Counted from the stretch's first letter, positions 33,484-42,833 are shown. The stretch is DNA of 64,000 bases from Spirosoma montaniterrae (GCF_001988955.1 NZ_CP014263.1:682001-746000); one strand, 5' to 3'. Numbers and translations: made by a program. The notes: generated by a model from the sequence alone, not told the origin.

Positions 33484-36087
33484 TCACTGATTCACGGTCG
33501 TATCGGCGGGGGGAGGCACTACATCGGGTGCGGGGGCGGTAGGCACAAAGGTTGAATCGCCGACAACTTCGTCAACGCCAGTTGAATCTGATTCACTTGC
33601 CGCTTCTTCATCATACGAATAGCCGCAATTCTGGTATTCTTTCGTGATTTCGACCGAAGGTTTGGGAAACGGACCTTGCAGATTTTTGAATTTAGAGTCG
33701 GCATAAACCTTTTCTAAGAAACGCCCTACTAATGGCAACGCCGTTTTGGCCCCTTCGCCGAGGTCGGTCGAGCGGAAGTGAATACTTCGGTCGTCGCCAC
33801 CCACCCACGCGCCTACTACCAATTTGTCGGATACACCCACAAACCACCCGTCGGAGTTGTTGGAAGTGGTGCCGGTTTTGCCGCCCATCTCGTTACCATT
33901 CTTAAACAGGTTGAACGACCACAGATTTTGCGAAGTGCCGCCCGGTTCCTGCAAACCGCCCTGCAACATAAAGCGCATCAGAAATGCCGTTTCGGGGCTG
34001 ATAGCGCGTTTTTTCTTCGTGGCAAAGGTTTCGATTACATTCCCGTCACGGTCTTCTATTCGCTGCACGATCATTGGCTCAATGGCTTCTCCATCGTTCA
34101 TGAACGTGCAATAAGCTCCTACCAACTCATACAGCGAGACATCGGACGAGCCTAAGCCGATAGACGGTACGGCTTCCAATCGGCTCTTGATGCCCATGCG
34201 GTGGGCATATTCGGCCACGCGCTCCGGCCCTACATCGTCGGTAAGCTGGGCCGTTATGGAGTTAACCGAACGTGCCATAGCCCGGCGCAGCGTCAGGCGC
34301 GAATACGAATAGTAACCCGTTGAGTTTCGGGGTTCCCAAATTTTGTCTTCACCGTTTTCGCGGTATTCCTTTCGGAAAGGCCGGTCCTGAATGCGGTCGC
34401 AGGGGCCTAAATTAATCAGCGTATCGTCTATAGCGGCTGTATATACAAACGGTTTGAAGGTTGAACCCGGCTGGCGTTTACCCTGCTTTACGTGATCGTA
34501 TTTGAAGTAGTCATAGTTTAAACCACCCACCCATGCCCGAATGTAGCCCGTGTGCGGGTCCATCGCCACCATACCCGATTGCAAAAACCGTTTGTAGTAA
34601 GCAATCGAGTCGTAGGGGGTCATCTCGGTCGAATCGTAGCCACGTTTTTTATCCCAGCTAAACACCCGCATCTTGTACTTCTTGTTTTTCATGTAGTACA
34701 TGATGGAGTCGGGGTAGAGCGGCAAGAATCGTTTGCTCAGGGTTTTGTAGCGTTCGGTGCGCCGGGCCACCGAGTCGATAAAGCCGGGCAGTTCGTTGCC
34801 GTCTTCGTCGGTCCAGGGTTTGCGGCCCCGCCAGTGGTTGTCGAAGGTGCGCTGCAACTGCTTCATTTTCTCGCTCGTTGCATCTTCTGCATACGTTTGC
34901 ATCCGCGAGTCGATAGTTGTAATAATCCGCAGCCCGTCGGTATAAAGGTCATAGCCGTTTTCTTCGCCCCATTTTTTGACGTAATCCTGCACCGCGTTTT
35001 TCAGATAACTGGCCGGGCCTGAATACGGATTTTCGGGTGTGAACTCCGTCACTAACGGCAGCGCACTAATTGAATCAGACTGGCTTTTGGTCAGGAATTT
35101 GTATTTCGCCATCTGAGCCAGCACCACATTCCGGCGTTCTTTCGACCGTTTCGGGTTTTTGAGCGGGTTGTAGGCTGTAGTGGCTTTCTGCAAACCCACC
35201 AGCACGGCCCCTTCCTGCACATTCAGGCTGTCGGGCACTTTATTGAAAAAGGTACGTGCGGCTGTTTTCAGCCCAAACGAGTTGCTGCCAAAATCAACCG
35301 TGTTGAAATAATACGTAATGATCTCATCCTTGCTGAAATTGCTTTCTAATTTCAGGGCCATCAGCCATTCTTTCGACTTATACACAATGGCCCGAACGCC
35401 CGGAATGCGCGTCAGTACGCCCCGATCCTGCTTTCGGCGGGTTTTGAACAGGTTTTTTGCTAACTGCTGGGTAATGGTCGAACCGCCCCCGTCGCGCCCC
35501 AAGCTGGCTAAGGCTCGTAGAATGGCACGCGGGTCGATACCGCTGTGGTCGTAGAAGCGCACGTCTTCGGTTGCAATCAGCGCGTCGATGAGCGGTTTCG
35601 GGATATTTTCAAGCTTGATGGGCGTTCGGTTTTCGGCGTAAAACTTACCGATCATCACCCCATCCTGCGAGTAAATTTCCGATGCCTGATTCAGTTTTGG
35701 GTTCTTCAGCTCAGCCACGCTCGGCATCGATCCGGTCAGCCACAGGAAATTATAGTTGAGCATGAACACGTAGAAACCCAACGCCAGCGCACCGTAGCCA
35801 GCTACTTTGACAGTATTTTTCAGGTACGGGTAATACCAGGCATCGGGGTCGATGTACCGATGCACAAACGCCCTGAACTCGTAACGGTACGAATTATATG
35901 TGTCACGCCCGGAGGTTGTCCACGAGTTTACTCGTTCTTCTCCCACAACCCGTGCCGTTTGTCGATAAAGCTGTCGACCAACTCCGCGCCGAACATCACC
36001 CAACTGGTTCCGGCGTTGTCGGACCCGTTGCCGAAAAACTCCGAAGGCGTGTCGGATGGCGCGAAATCGCTCCCTATTTTCACTCAT
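33484..36087 (-). CDS. class A penicillin-binding protein (PBP1-type)
   Basis: 867 residues. A basic cytoplasmic N-terminus, one membrane helix at about 90-112, then a GT51 glycosyltransferase domain (EDVRFYDHSGIDPRAILRA, GGSTITQQLAKNLF, KDEIITYYFNTVDFGSNSFG) and a transpeptidase domain with Ser542 in STFK, SVN in ARSVNSI, and KTGTT. The tail ends in an Asp/Pro-rich stretch. It builds and cross-links peptidoglycan at the inner membrane. The N-terminal region before the membrane helix is longer than in E. coli PBP1a. Confidence 0.95.
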   Translation of the reverse strand: MSENRERFRAIRHAFGVFRQRVRQRRNQLGDVRRGVGRQLYRQTARVVGEERVNSWTTSGRDTYNSYRYEFRAFVHRYIDPDAWYYPYLKNTVKVAGYGALALGFYVFMLNYNFLWLTGSMPSVAELKNPKLNQASEIYSQDGVMIGKFYAENRTPIKLENIPKPLIDALIATEDVRFYDHSGIDPRAILRALASLGRDGGGSTITQQLAKNLFKTRRKQDRGVLTRIPGVRAIVYKSKEWLMALKLESNFSKDEIITYYFNTVDFGSNSFGLKTAARTFFNKVPDSLNVQEGAVLVGLQKATTAYNPLKNPKRSKERRNVVLAQMAKYKFLTKSQSDSISALPLVTEFTPENPYSGPASYLKNAVQDYVKKWGEENGYDLYTDGLRIITTIDSRMQTYAEDATSEKMKQLQRTFDNHWRGRKPWTDEDGNELPGFIDSVARRTERYKTLSKRFLPLYPDSIMYYMKNKKYKMRVFSWDKKRGYDSTEMTPYDSIAYYKRFLQSGMVAMDPHTGYIRAWVGGLNYDYFKYDHVKQGKRQPGSTFKPFVYTAAIDDTLINLGPCDRIQDRPFRKEYRENGEDKIWEPRNSTGYYSYSRLTLRRAMARSVNSITAQLTDDVGPERVAEYAHRMGIKSRLEAVPSIGLGSSDVSLYELVGAYCTFMNDGEAIEPMIVQRIEDRDGNVIETFATKKKRAISPETAFLMRFMLQGGLQEPGGTSQNLWSFNLFKNGNEMGGKTGTTSNNSDGWFVGVSDKLVVGAWVGGDDRSIHFRSTDLGEGAKTALPLVGRFLEKVYADSKFKNLQGPFPKPSVEITKEYQNCGYSYDEEAASESDSTGVDEVVGDSTFVPTAPAPDVVPPPADTTVNQ

Positions 36088-36128
36088 GCGTCGTAAATCG
36101 AAGGAATCGGATGGCTAAAAATGGTAGT

Positions 36129-36156
36129 ACCCCGACCGCCAATCCGCAGCCGGGGT
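36129..36156 (-). terminator. possible terminator after msrB
   Basis: Arms ACCCCG and CGGGGT around a 16-nt loop, followed on the minus strand by a short T-rich run. It lies in the gap between the msrB stop and the PBP start. The stem is short. Confidence 0.4.
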
Positions 36157-36180
36157 GCCAAATATAACGCATTTTTTGCC

Positions 36181-36669
36181 CTATTTCTTCTCAAACGTCA
36201 TGGCAACGCCGTTCATGCAATAGCGTAGGCCGGTTGGTTTGGGGCCATCCTCAAAAACATGCCCTAAATGACCTCCGCACACATTACATAGAACTTCTGT
36301 CCGCACCATGCCGTAACTTTTGTCAACCGCTTCTTTTACAGCGTTTTTGGCGATGGGTTTGTAAAAACTCGGCCAGCCCGTGCCCGAATTGAATTTGTGG
36401 TCCGACGAGAAGAGTGGGTTATGACAGCCCGCACAATAGAAAACGCCGTTGTCGTGAATGTCGTTGAGCGGACTGGTAAACGCCCGTTCGGTGCCATGTT
36501 CGCGCAGTACGGCATACTGGTCGGGTGTCAAAATTTTCTTCCATTCGGCATTGGTTTTTACCACCCGCCGACCGCCCGGTGGCGTATCGTCATGCAGAAG
36601 GGGTCGGCTGGGCGTCAGAAACGCCGACAGCGCCAATAGTACCGCTACGGCTAAAATGCTTGCTTTCAT
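36181..36669 (-). CDS. msrB: exported peptide-methionine (R)-S-oxide reductase
   Basis: 162 residues with a signal peptide (about 1-20). The MsrB domain has both zinc CxxC pairs (CAGCHNPL and CNVCGGH), [10 protein letters not shown] and [18 protein letters not shown]; the Cys of RYCMN is the catalytic one (usually RYCIN). It repairs oxidised methionine, here in the periplasm. It stands on the minus strand between the PBP gene and the second sigma pair. Confidence 0.95.
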   Translation of the reverse strand: MKASILAVAVLLALSAFLTPSRPLLHDDTPPGGRRVVKTNAEWKKILTPDQYAVLREHGTERAFTSPLNDIHDNGVFYCAGCHNPLFSSDHKFNSGTGWPSFYKPIAKNAVKEAVDKSYGMVRTEVLCNVCGGHLGHVFEDGPKPTGLRYCMNGVAMTFEKK

Positions 36670-36817
36670 ATGTTTTGTGATTGACAGGTTTTACGTCAAT
36701 ATACGTTGCAGCATACAGCTCAGATTTTGGTTCACGCAAGTTGTAACGGGCATGAAACAGCGATGAGAGACGCTGTCAGCAACGACATAATAAAAACACA
36801 GAAAACACGTACCGCGT

Positions 36818-37639
36818 TCAGGCATCGACCGGCGTAATCGCGAGCAGCGTAGAGAGGGTAGGCGTAGGGTTGCCCCCCCGCTTTTCGACCGTAATGGCAA
36901 ACGAATCGGCCTGGCTAATGGGTCGGTTCATGCGTTGAATGGCGGTCGTTACGTTGTTGCCATCGAACACCCCCGCATCGATAGGCTTACCATCGACCAG
37001 CGACCAGAGCTGGTATTGCTGATCGGGGGGCAGGGCGGGCAATGACCGTACTTCAATCGCTATTTGCCGATTACGGGCATTCCAGTATACCAGCACGTTG
37101 CCTTTGGGGGCCTTCTCGTTGCCAAGCAGTTCCAACGTGCGGGTGCCGGGTTGCCGCAGCATTGCCAGCGTTTGTTCGTTCTGCGTCTGATGGTCGCGCA
37201 ACTGCCGGACTTCCGACTGAAGCGAACCATTGGCCGCCCGCAGCGATGCCAGCGTTTCCTGATTGGTGCGTAGTTGCGACAGGAGAAAAAACGAAAATAA
37301 CAACAGCAGCAGAGCCGCCGATGCGGCCACAACCCACGTTACGGCGTAGGTACGCCCGCCCTCCGACCGATTGACCGGCATAGGGCGAACAATTGTCTTT
37401 TCCTCTTCCGGCTGGCTGAAATCCAACTCCTTCAGCAGCTTGTCTTTGACCGATGTAGGTGGTTCTACGCTATACAGCAGCGCGTAGTTTTCAAGGGCAT
37501 CGGAAAGCTGGTCAAGTTCTTGTTTAATTTCAGGATAAATAGACGACAGGCATTCGACCTCACGCCGTTCCTGATCGCTCACCGCGCCCATAACGTATGA
37601 TTCCAGAATGCCCGACGCTATATACTCCGTTACGTTCAT
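36818..37639 (-). CDS. anti-sigma factor, RskA-like
   Basis: 273 residues starting at 37639 with an ATGA overlap to the sigma gene. A cytoplasmic N-terminal part (YIASGILESYVMGAVSDQERREVE, the short anti-sigma helix bundle) is followed by one membrane helix at about 105-125 and a coiled region (LASLRAANGSLQSEVRQLRDHQ). The C-terminal RskA domain (YWNARNRQIAIEVRSLPALPPDQQYQLW, AITVEKRGGNPTPT) is periplasmic. It should sequester the ECF factor encoded just before it. Confidence 0.9.
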   Translation of the reverse strand: MNVTEYIASGILESYVMGAVSDQERREVECLSSIYPEIKQELDQLSDALENYALLYSVEPPTSVKDKLLKELDFSQPEEEKTIVRPMPVNRSEGGRTYAVTWVVAASAALLLLLFSFFLLSQLRTNQETLASLRAANGSLQSEVRQLRDHQTQNEQTLAMLRQPGTRTLELLGNEKAPKGNVLVYWNARNRQIAIEVRSLPALPPDQQYQLWSLVDGKPIDAGVFDGNNVTTAIQRMNRPISQADSFAITVEKRGGNPTPTLSTLLAITPVDA

Positions 37640-38190
37640 GATTTAAATAGTTGCTTTAACTCCTGCAAAGCGGCTCGAATGCGGGTCTTCACCGTACCCA
37701 GTGGTAGATTCAGTTCTTCGGCAGCTTCCTCGTGGGTATAGCCTGCAAAATAAACCAAATCGATCAACTGTTTTCGCTCGGGCCGCAACTGGCTAACAAT
37801 CTCTTGAATGCCAATGTGTTCAGGATTGGGTTGCTCAGTATTATGCTGGCGGTCAACTATATGTACGTTCTCTTCGTCGGTACGGATTGCGCCGAACGGC
37901 TGGCTTTTGCGTGCCCGTAAGGAATCAATAGCCGTATTTCTGGCTACATTGAGCATCCAGGTAAACAGACGCCCTTTGGCAGCATCGTAGCTGTCGAGAT
38001 TCTTCCAGATTTTAACGAAGATGTCCTGCAATAAATCCTGAGCCTGGTCCTCATCCCGAACAATACGCAGTACCACCCCATACAGGGCGGGCGAGTATTG
38101 GTCATAAAGCCACTGGAAAGCCTGTTGATCGCGCCTGTTCAGCTTTTCGATCAAAACGCTTTCCGAGACTAAAGAAGACTGGCGTTTCAC
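37636..38190 (-). CDS. ECF RNA polymerase sigma factor (RskA-paired)
   Basis: 184 residues with region 2 (FQWLYDQYSPALYGVVLRIV through DLLQDIFVKIWKNLDSYD) and region 4 (LRPERKQLIDLVYFAGYTHEEAAEELNLPLGTVKTRIR). It overlaps the anti-sigma gene by 4 nt. This is a SigK-like pair and differs from the FecI/FecR cassette at 2-6.5 kb: no TonB receptor follows, and the two-block motif of that cassette is not seen upstream. Confidence 0.93.
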   Translation of the reverse strand: MKRQSSLVSESVLIEKLNRRDQQAFQWLYDQYSPALYGVVLRIVRDEDQAQDLLQDIFVKIWKNLDSYDAAKGRLFTWMLNVARNTAIDSLRARKSQPFGAIRTDEENVHIVDRQHNTEQPNPEHIGIQEIVSQLRPERKQLIDLVYFAGYTHEEAAEELNLPLGTVKTRIRAALQELKQLFKS

Positions 38191-38243
38191 AAAGGAAGGG
38201 GTTAGACAGGGCCAAATATAGCAGAAAATCTACAGCGGCCACA

Positions 38244-38648
38244 TCAAAGCCGGGGAGGACGTGTGTTACTATTCGGGTTACTGGTATTTGGGTTGCTCCC
38301 TACGCCAGTAGGGGCGGTGGTTACGTTTTTGCTGTTTTCGTTTGTTGTGTTGCTATTATTGATGGTCGTGCCGTTGCTAACAGCACCCTGCCGGTAGCGG
38401 GCATCCTGTTCGCTGGTATTTTCTGTCGGGCGGTTGTTCTGATTCATGCGGTTGCGCCGGTTGCGTTTGCGGTCCTGCTTCCGATCTTGCCCGGCAGACC
38501 CGGTCAGGGTACTGGAGTCGGGTACAACGGCACCCTGCGGATATGTAGTTGGCGTGGCCGTACCAGGAGGGGTAGTCTGGGCGAACGTGGCAGTGCCTGC
38601 CAGCGCAAAACCCAGCAGGAGCAGGGGCAGTGTGTTGTTGAGTTTCAT
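38244..38648 (-). CDS. small secreted low-complexity protein
   Basis: 134 residues from the ATG at 38648, where a signal peptide begins (MKLNNTLPLLLLGFALAGTATFAQ); a longer reading exists but would delay the signal. The mature part is rich in Asn, Thr, Pro, Arg and Gln (KQDRKRNRRNRMNQNNR; repeated SNPN/NTSN) with no recognisable domain and is probably disordered. It is upstream of the sigma/anti-sigma pair on the same strand. Confidence 0.65.
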   Translation of the reverse strand: MKLNNTLPLLLLGFALAGTATFAQTTPPGTATPTTYPQGAVVPDSSTLTGSAGQDRKQDRKRNRRNRMNQNNRPTENTSEQDARYRQGAVSNGTTINNSNTTNENSKNVTTAPTGVGSNPNTSNPNSNTRPPRL

Positions 38649-38784
38649 AACGTTGTAGGCTCGTTGAGCGTTTAGTACCTGATTTTCTAACCGCATTCGC
38701 ATTAAAAAGTTTACCTGACGCCGGTGCTTGTTTACGAATCGACGGGTAGTTTTGCTGTATCAACAATAATTATAAACCAAATTT

Positions 38785-40323
38785 ATGCAGTCTATTCTTC
38801 CGCTGCCCGCCCAACCCGTCAAGCCCGGCACCAGCACCGGGCAGCAGTTCTGGCACTCCGCAACGGCGGACCGAACCGAGAAAACAATTGACTCGTACTC
38901 ACCCGCCGACGGTCAGCTAATTGCCCGCGTTCATCTGTCTACCCGCGCCGATTACGACCGGGTTGTTGAAATAGCACAGGCGGCTTTTGCCGGGTGGCGA
39001 TTGGTTCCGGCACCGCGCCGGGGCGAAATTGTCCGGCAAATGGGCGATCAGTTTCGACGCTATAAACGCGAACTTGGTACGCTCGTTAGCTACGAAATGG
39101 GGAAATCGCTTCAGGAAGGACTTGGCGAGGTGCAGGAAATTATCGACATCTGCGACTTTGCCGTGGGTTTGTCGCGGCAGCTTTACGGCCTGTCGATGCA
39201 CTCCGAACGCCCGGCACACCGAATGCTCGAGCAGTGGCATCCGCTGGGCGTTGTCGGCATTATTTCGGCGTTCAATTTCCCGGTAGCGGTGTGGTCATGG
39301 AATGCGATGCTGGCATGGGTATGTGGCGACGTCTGCATCTGGAAACCGTCGGAGAAAACACCGCTCACGGCTTTGGCCTGCCAGCAGATTATTGGCGACG
39401 TGCTGCGTAACAACGATGTGCCGGAGGGCGTCTCGTGTCTGGTAACGGGCGGACGCGACGTGGGCGAGTGGCTGGCCCGCGACCCGCGCATTGCGCTTCT
39501 ATCGGCAACGGGCAGCACCCGCATGGGCAAGGCCGTAGCCGAAGCCGTGGCCGGGCGGCTGGGCCGGAGCCTGCTCGAACTGGGCGGCAACAACGCCATC
39601 ATCGTATCGGAACACGCCGACCTCGATCTGGCGATTCCGGCCATTGTATTTGGCGCGGTCGGTACGGCGGGGCAACGCTGCACCACCACTCGCCGACTCA
39701 TTGTGCAGGACAGCATTTACAACGATGTGAAAAAACGGCTTAAACATGCTTACGCTCAACTTCGCATCGGCAACCCGTTAGACGAATCGTTTCATGTTGG
39801 CCCGCTAATTGATACACAGGCCGTTGCGGGTTATCAGGCAGCCGTAAAGGCGGTTTATGATCAGGGCGGGCGGTTTGTGGTGGAGCCGGGTGTGTTGAGC
39901 GGGCTGGGTTTCGAGTCGGGCTGTTACGTGAAGCCATGCATTGCCGAAGCCGAAAATCACTGGCCCATTGTGCAGCACGAAACCTTTGCACCGATTCTGT
40001 ATTTGCTCCGCTACACCACCCTCGACGACGCCATTGCCCAGCAGAACGGTGTACCGCAGGGCCTATCGTCGTCTATTTTCACGCTAAACATGCGCGAAGC
40101 CGAGCGATTCCTGTCGGCGGCAGGGTCTGATTGCGGCATTGCAAACGTAAACATTGGCACGTCTGGGGCCGAAATTGGCGGAGCGTTCGGGGGCGAAAAA
40201 GAAACCGGCGGTGGTCGTGAATCCGGCTCCGATGCCTGGAAAGCTTACATGCGCCGGCAAACCAACACCATCAACTACGGCACTACCCTACCGTTGGCGC
40301 AAGGCATTACGTTTGAGTTGTAA
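38785..40323 (+). CDS. aldehyde dehydrogenase, ALDH7 (antiquitin) type
   Basis: 512 residues. Catalytic Cys lies in GTAGQRCTTTRRL and the general-base Glu in LLELGGNNAI; ISAFNFPVAVWSWN, CIWKPSEKTPL and ETFAPILYLL are as in ALDH7. Family members oxidise alpha-aminoadipate semialdehyde from lysine breakdown, or betaine aldehyde. The start is at the ATG 38785 after an A/T-rich stretch. The gene is the last ordinary metabolic gene before the island. Confidence 0.9.
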   Translation: MQSILPLPAQPVKPGTSTGQQFWHSATADRTEKTIDSYSPADGQLIARVHLSTRADYDRVVEIAQAAFAGWRLVPAPRRGEIVRQMGDQFRRYKRELGTLVSYEMGKSLQEGLGEVQEIIDICDFAVGLSRQLYGLSMHSERPAHRMLEQWHPLGVVGIISAFNFPVAVWSWNAMLAWVCGDVCIWKPSEKTPLTALACQQIIGDVLRNNDVPEGVSCLVTGGRDVGEWLARDPRIALLSATGSTRMGKAVAEAVAGRLGRSLLELGGNNAIIVSEHADLDLAIPAIVFGAVGTAGQRCTTTRRLIVQDSIYNDVKKRLKHAYAQLRIGNPLDESFHVGPLIDTQAVAGYQAAVKAVYDQGGRFVVEPGVLSGLGFESGCYVKPCIAEAENHWPIVQHETFAPILYLLRYTTLDDAIAQQNGVPQGLSSSIFTLNMREAERFLSAAGSDCGIANVNIGTSGAEIGGAFGGEKETGGGRESGSDAWKAYMRRQTNTINYGTTLPLAQGITFEL

Positions 40324-40782
40324 ACTAATGAGATGGCACACAGATGGTACGGATGACACAGCTTTTCGCGGATGGATTTCGGGCGGGGTTTATGTGATTC
40401 GTACCATTTGTAGGCTAAAAATCCACCGTTTAGTCAATTCGCGTAGCGTGGCTTGCGGACGCTGGGTGGAAGGTAGTTATTTGTTTGCGTAACAGGCCGA
40501 CGCAATCATTAACTGTTGAAAACTGCGGAACTAAAATCAGTTAATAGTCAGGTTATCGTACATTCATAGTTTCGCAAATTCGCGTACAATAATTCGTTGG
40601 GCGTCGGTGCAGGCCGTGCTTCCATTTCCGGGTTTCGCGTGACAGGTTGCCCGCCTGTGGAGCCGTCGGGTGGTGCGTTGCCAGCTTTCGTGCGACAAGC
40701 CTCACTCGCGTGAGTGGCAGGCTTGTCGCGTTGGCCATCTCCGTTCGACAACACTAACGCCTTTGTTATTCAGTTCATCACC
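40324..40782. other. 459-bp gene-free stretch at the left edge of the repeat island
   Basis: The first part (about 40327-40375) contains GATGGCACACAGATGGTACG and similar, a degenerate half of the repeat at 56004-56124. An 8-bp inverted repeat TATCGTAC / GTACAATA (one mismatch) lies at about 40554-40591. Then follows a 61-bp unit at 40595-40655 and GC-rich inverted sequence near 40695-40730 (GACAAGCCTCACT / AGTGGCAGGCTTGTC). No supported gene. Confidence 0.6.
40595..40655. repeat. 61-bp island repeat, copy A
   Basis: Begins CGTTGGGCGTCGGTGCAGGC. It aligns without gaps to 42355-42415 and, more weakly, to sequence after 42827. A fragment (CATTTCCGGGTTTCG, 40623-40637) recurs at the break point of the truncated lipoprotein gene near 43244. 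Confidence 0.75.
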
Positions 40783-41133
40783 ATGACAACAAAAGAATAC
40801 ATCTACCGTCTTAATGACTTTAAACGCTCAGTTACCAACTACCTCCATTACAATATTGAAAGCCCCCAACGCATCCAACAGGACTTGCGGGCGGCTATTG
40901 AGTTTTTGGAATCGGTACAAACAACTGGTCAGCTTAAAAAGGAAGTAGAACTGGCCGTTCAACGCCTAAAAGCAGTTTTGGAAAATGCCAAAGCGTTCAG
41001 CAAGCAAGTCAAACCAGATCCAAACGACAAAGATTTAGGAGCGGTTCATCATGATGATTCGTTCTGGTATCAGCAAGTGATTGGTTCCGCCGAATCAGCC
41101 ATTAATGAGCTTATTAGACACGTCCGTGATTAA
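40783..41133 (+). CDS. unknown 116-residue protein (island cargo)
   Basis: From the ATG at 40783. Mostly helical and charged: YIYRLNDFKRSVTNYLHY, QQDLRAAIEFLESVQ, LKKEVELAVQRLKAVLENA. No signal peptide, no membrane segment, no recognised family. It may be an antitoxin, immunity or adaptor protein. Its 3' end overlaps the convergent gene at 41114 by 20 nt. Confidence 0.6.
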   Translation: MTTKEYIYRLNDFKRSVTNYLHYNIESPQRIQQDLRAAIEFLESVQTTGQLKKEVELAVQRLKAVLENAKAFSKQVKPDPNDKDLGAVHHDDSFWYQQVIGSAESAINELIRHVRD

Positions 41134-41374
41134 AAACGTCGTTGGCTTGCAACAACGTTTTTATCTCAGTGGGGTCTGCAAAGCATTGCCGCCGAATAAC
41201 CCAATTGGAAAAGAAACCCGCTGAATGTTTGAGATCAAAAATGTTCTCTTTGGTATCAACATAGATCGAGAGGCAATCGCTGCCTTTAATTTGTTTGATG
41301 CCAATCACTAAACGGGTATGTTCTTGAATGTCAAACCCTAATTCGCTGAGAATAGCCAAAAGTATCTGGTTCAT
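41114..41374 (-). CDS. unknown 86-residue protein (island cargo)
   Basis: From the ATG at 41374. The sequence has a helical start (NQILLAILSELGFDIQEH) and a beta-rich middle (RLVIGIKQIKGSDCLSIYVD). No family recognised. It is convergent with the preceding gene and divergent from the protease gene, so it could form a pair with either; this is speculation. Base composition is more AT-rich than that of the flanking chromosome. Confidence 0.5.
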   Translation of the reverse strand: MNQILLAILSELGFDIQEHTRLVIGIKQIKGSDCLSIYVDTKENIFDLKHSAGFFSNWVIRRQCFADPTEIKTLLQANDVFNHGRV

Positions 41375-41504
41375 GTTGCTTGTGTTTTGTGTAGGGCAAA
41401 TCTGCCCACACAAGCAGTTGTGAAAAAGGACACCAATAGCGCATTCGCGCAACGAAGAACATCTGTTTTAAACATAAACTAAACAAGAGTACCAAAGACC
41501 AAAT

Positions 41505-42230
41505 ATGTTCAATCAAAGTGATAGACTCCACGACTACGTATTTCCAATCGCAATTGCTTCAAAAGATCGGTCAACTGATTCATATAGCTATAGAGAGCTG
41601 ATTGGGACAGGTTTTCTCATCGGCAACAATGGTTATGCTCTTACAGCAGCCCATGTTATTGATCAGTTACAGGATGGTATAAAATCTGAATTCGATGTAA
41701 TGATTGGTCTGTTCCAGAGTGACTCAAATTGGTATGTCTTTGAACTCATCGGATTTGAAAAACACCCTACAGAAGATGTTGGAATTGTCAAATTACAGGG
41801 AGAAGGCTGGAAGTCTTTTTTGACAGTTACTGACATGCCACAAAATTCGAGTTGTGAGTACCATTGTTGGGGATTCCCACGCTCAATTGCTGAAGAAATG
41901 AAAATGCTAGACGAAGATGCTTTAGAAAGACCTGAATTAGTTTTTACACAAGGCTATGTCAGAAGAAGAATTTCTAGAGAACTCTATCCCACCATAATTT
42001 TTAGGGGGACACAATTTTATGAAGTAAGCGAAACGATTGGTGGTGGAGCTTCTGGCGGTCCTTTGGTCTTGAAGTCATCAGTGGGGCAAGATAAATGGAA
42101 AGTGTTTGGAATATATGTCGGGGAGAAAGAAGGAGGTAATGTTGGATACGCTGTTAGGGCAGAATCTTTTACACACTGGACACCCAACATTTTACAACAT
42201 TCAATCATCAATGAGGCTAATAATGTTTAA
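41505..42230 (+). CDS. trypsin-like serine protease, cytoplasmic
   Basis: 241 residues without a signal peptide. The chymotrypsin-fold triad is visible: His50 in LTAAHVID, Asp91 in EDVGIVKL and Ser183 in GGGASGGPLV. There is no PDZ or other domain. Stand-alone cytoplasmic proteases of this type occur in accessory regions and in some defence loci, where they are activated by a partner. It is clearly more AT-rich than the flanking housekeeping genes, which suggests acquisition. Repeats follow immediately. Confidence 0.88.
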   Translation: MFNQSDRLHDYVFPIAIASKDRSTDSYSYRELIGTGFLIGNNGYALTAAHVIDQLQDGIKSEFDVMIGLFQSDSNWYVFELIGFEKHPTEDVGIVKLQGEGWKSFLTVTDMPQNSSCEYHCWGFPRSIAEEMKMLDEDALERPELVFTQGYVRRRISRELYPTIIFRGTQFYEVSETIGGGASGGPLVLKSSVGQDKWKVFGIYVGEKEGGNVGYAVRAESFTHWTPNILQHSIINEANNV

Positions 42231-42303
42231 CACGGGGAGTTGCGTCCGCTCCGCGCTGCCATCTCTCCGTTGACAGTAGGCTCGCCCCCGGCACAGAGTT
42301 TTC

Positions 42304-42362
42304 ACCCAACAAAACGGGGGTGTAAAGGGGCTACGCCCCATCAGCCCCCGTTGGCGTTGGGC
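42304..42362. repeat. attC-like imperfect hairpin 1
   Basis: ACCCAAC (42304-42310), AAA, ACGGGGG (42314-42320), 24-nt centre with GGGGC TAC GCCCC, CCCCCGT (42345-42351), TGGC, GTTGGGC (42356-42362). The ends fit RYYYAAC and GTTRRRY and the inner boxes pair, as in integron attC sites of short length. The centre is also shared with hairpin 2. Confidence 0.5.
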
Positions 42363-42415
42363 GTCGGTGCAGGCCGTGCTTCCATTTCAGGGTCGCGGCT
42401 GACAGGTTGCTTGCC
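42355..42415. repeat. 61-bp island repeat, copy B
   Basis: Matches 40595-40655 over the whole length without gaps; it starts at the right end of the attC-like hairpin 1 and runs on past it. Confidence 0.75.
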
Positions 42416-42769
42416 GCTGGGATCGTCGGGTTGCTTGTGGTCGGTCTTTCGGTCGACAAAGCGCACAGCTTGCCCCGCAAGGCGGGGCCGGAGTGGGTCA
42501 GATTTTGGGCTTCAAGGTCCGTCTTTCGGCTGACGGTGCGAACGCCTGAATAAATCAAGTTGCTGTTAGTCAAAGAGTTTCTGCGTTGGTCAGCTCCGGT
42601 CGACAAAGCGAACGCTCCCGCAAGGGAACTCTGGTTTGGCTCGGCAAAATCGGCTTCGTGCGTTGTGAGCTTCGCGCTCGGCGCGGATGGTTGGTGTTTC
42701 GTGGGTTTGCTCCGGTGGTGGGGCTGTGTCTCGGTTGACAGCAGGCACGTCCCGAAAAGAGGTTTCGAC

Positions 42770-42833
42770 TCCCAACGTGGGCGGGGGTGTAAAGGCTCGC
42801 TTCGCTCACCATCAACCCCCGCAGGCGTTGGGT
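42770..42833. repeat. attC-like imperfect hairpin 2
   Basis: TCCCAAC (42770-42776), GTGG, GCGGGGG (42781-42787), centre, CCCCCGC (42816-42822), AGGC, GTTGGGT (42827-42833). The first base is T rather than a purine. The words GGGGGTGTAAAGG and GGCGTTGGG are shared with hairpin 1, so the two are copies of one family. Confidence 0.5.

Noticed and set aside
36700..38240. FecIR-type promoter motif before the second sigma pair
   Set aside because: Neither TAGGGGT nor TGGTCATA with 14-nt spacing is present upstream of 38190.
40500..40602. A third attC-like site ending at GTTGGGC (40596-40602)
   Set aside because: The right-end box is present, but I find no convincing RYYYAAC box and paired inner boxes to its left; only a weak 8-bp inverted repeat.
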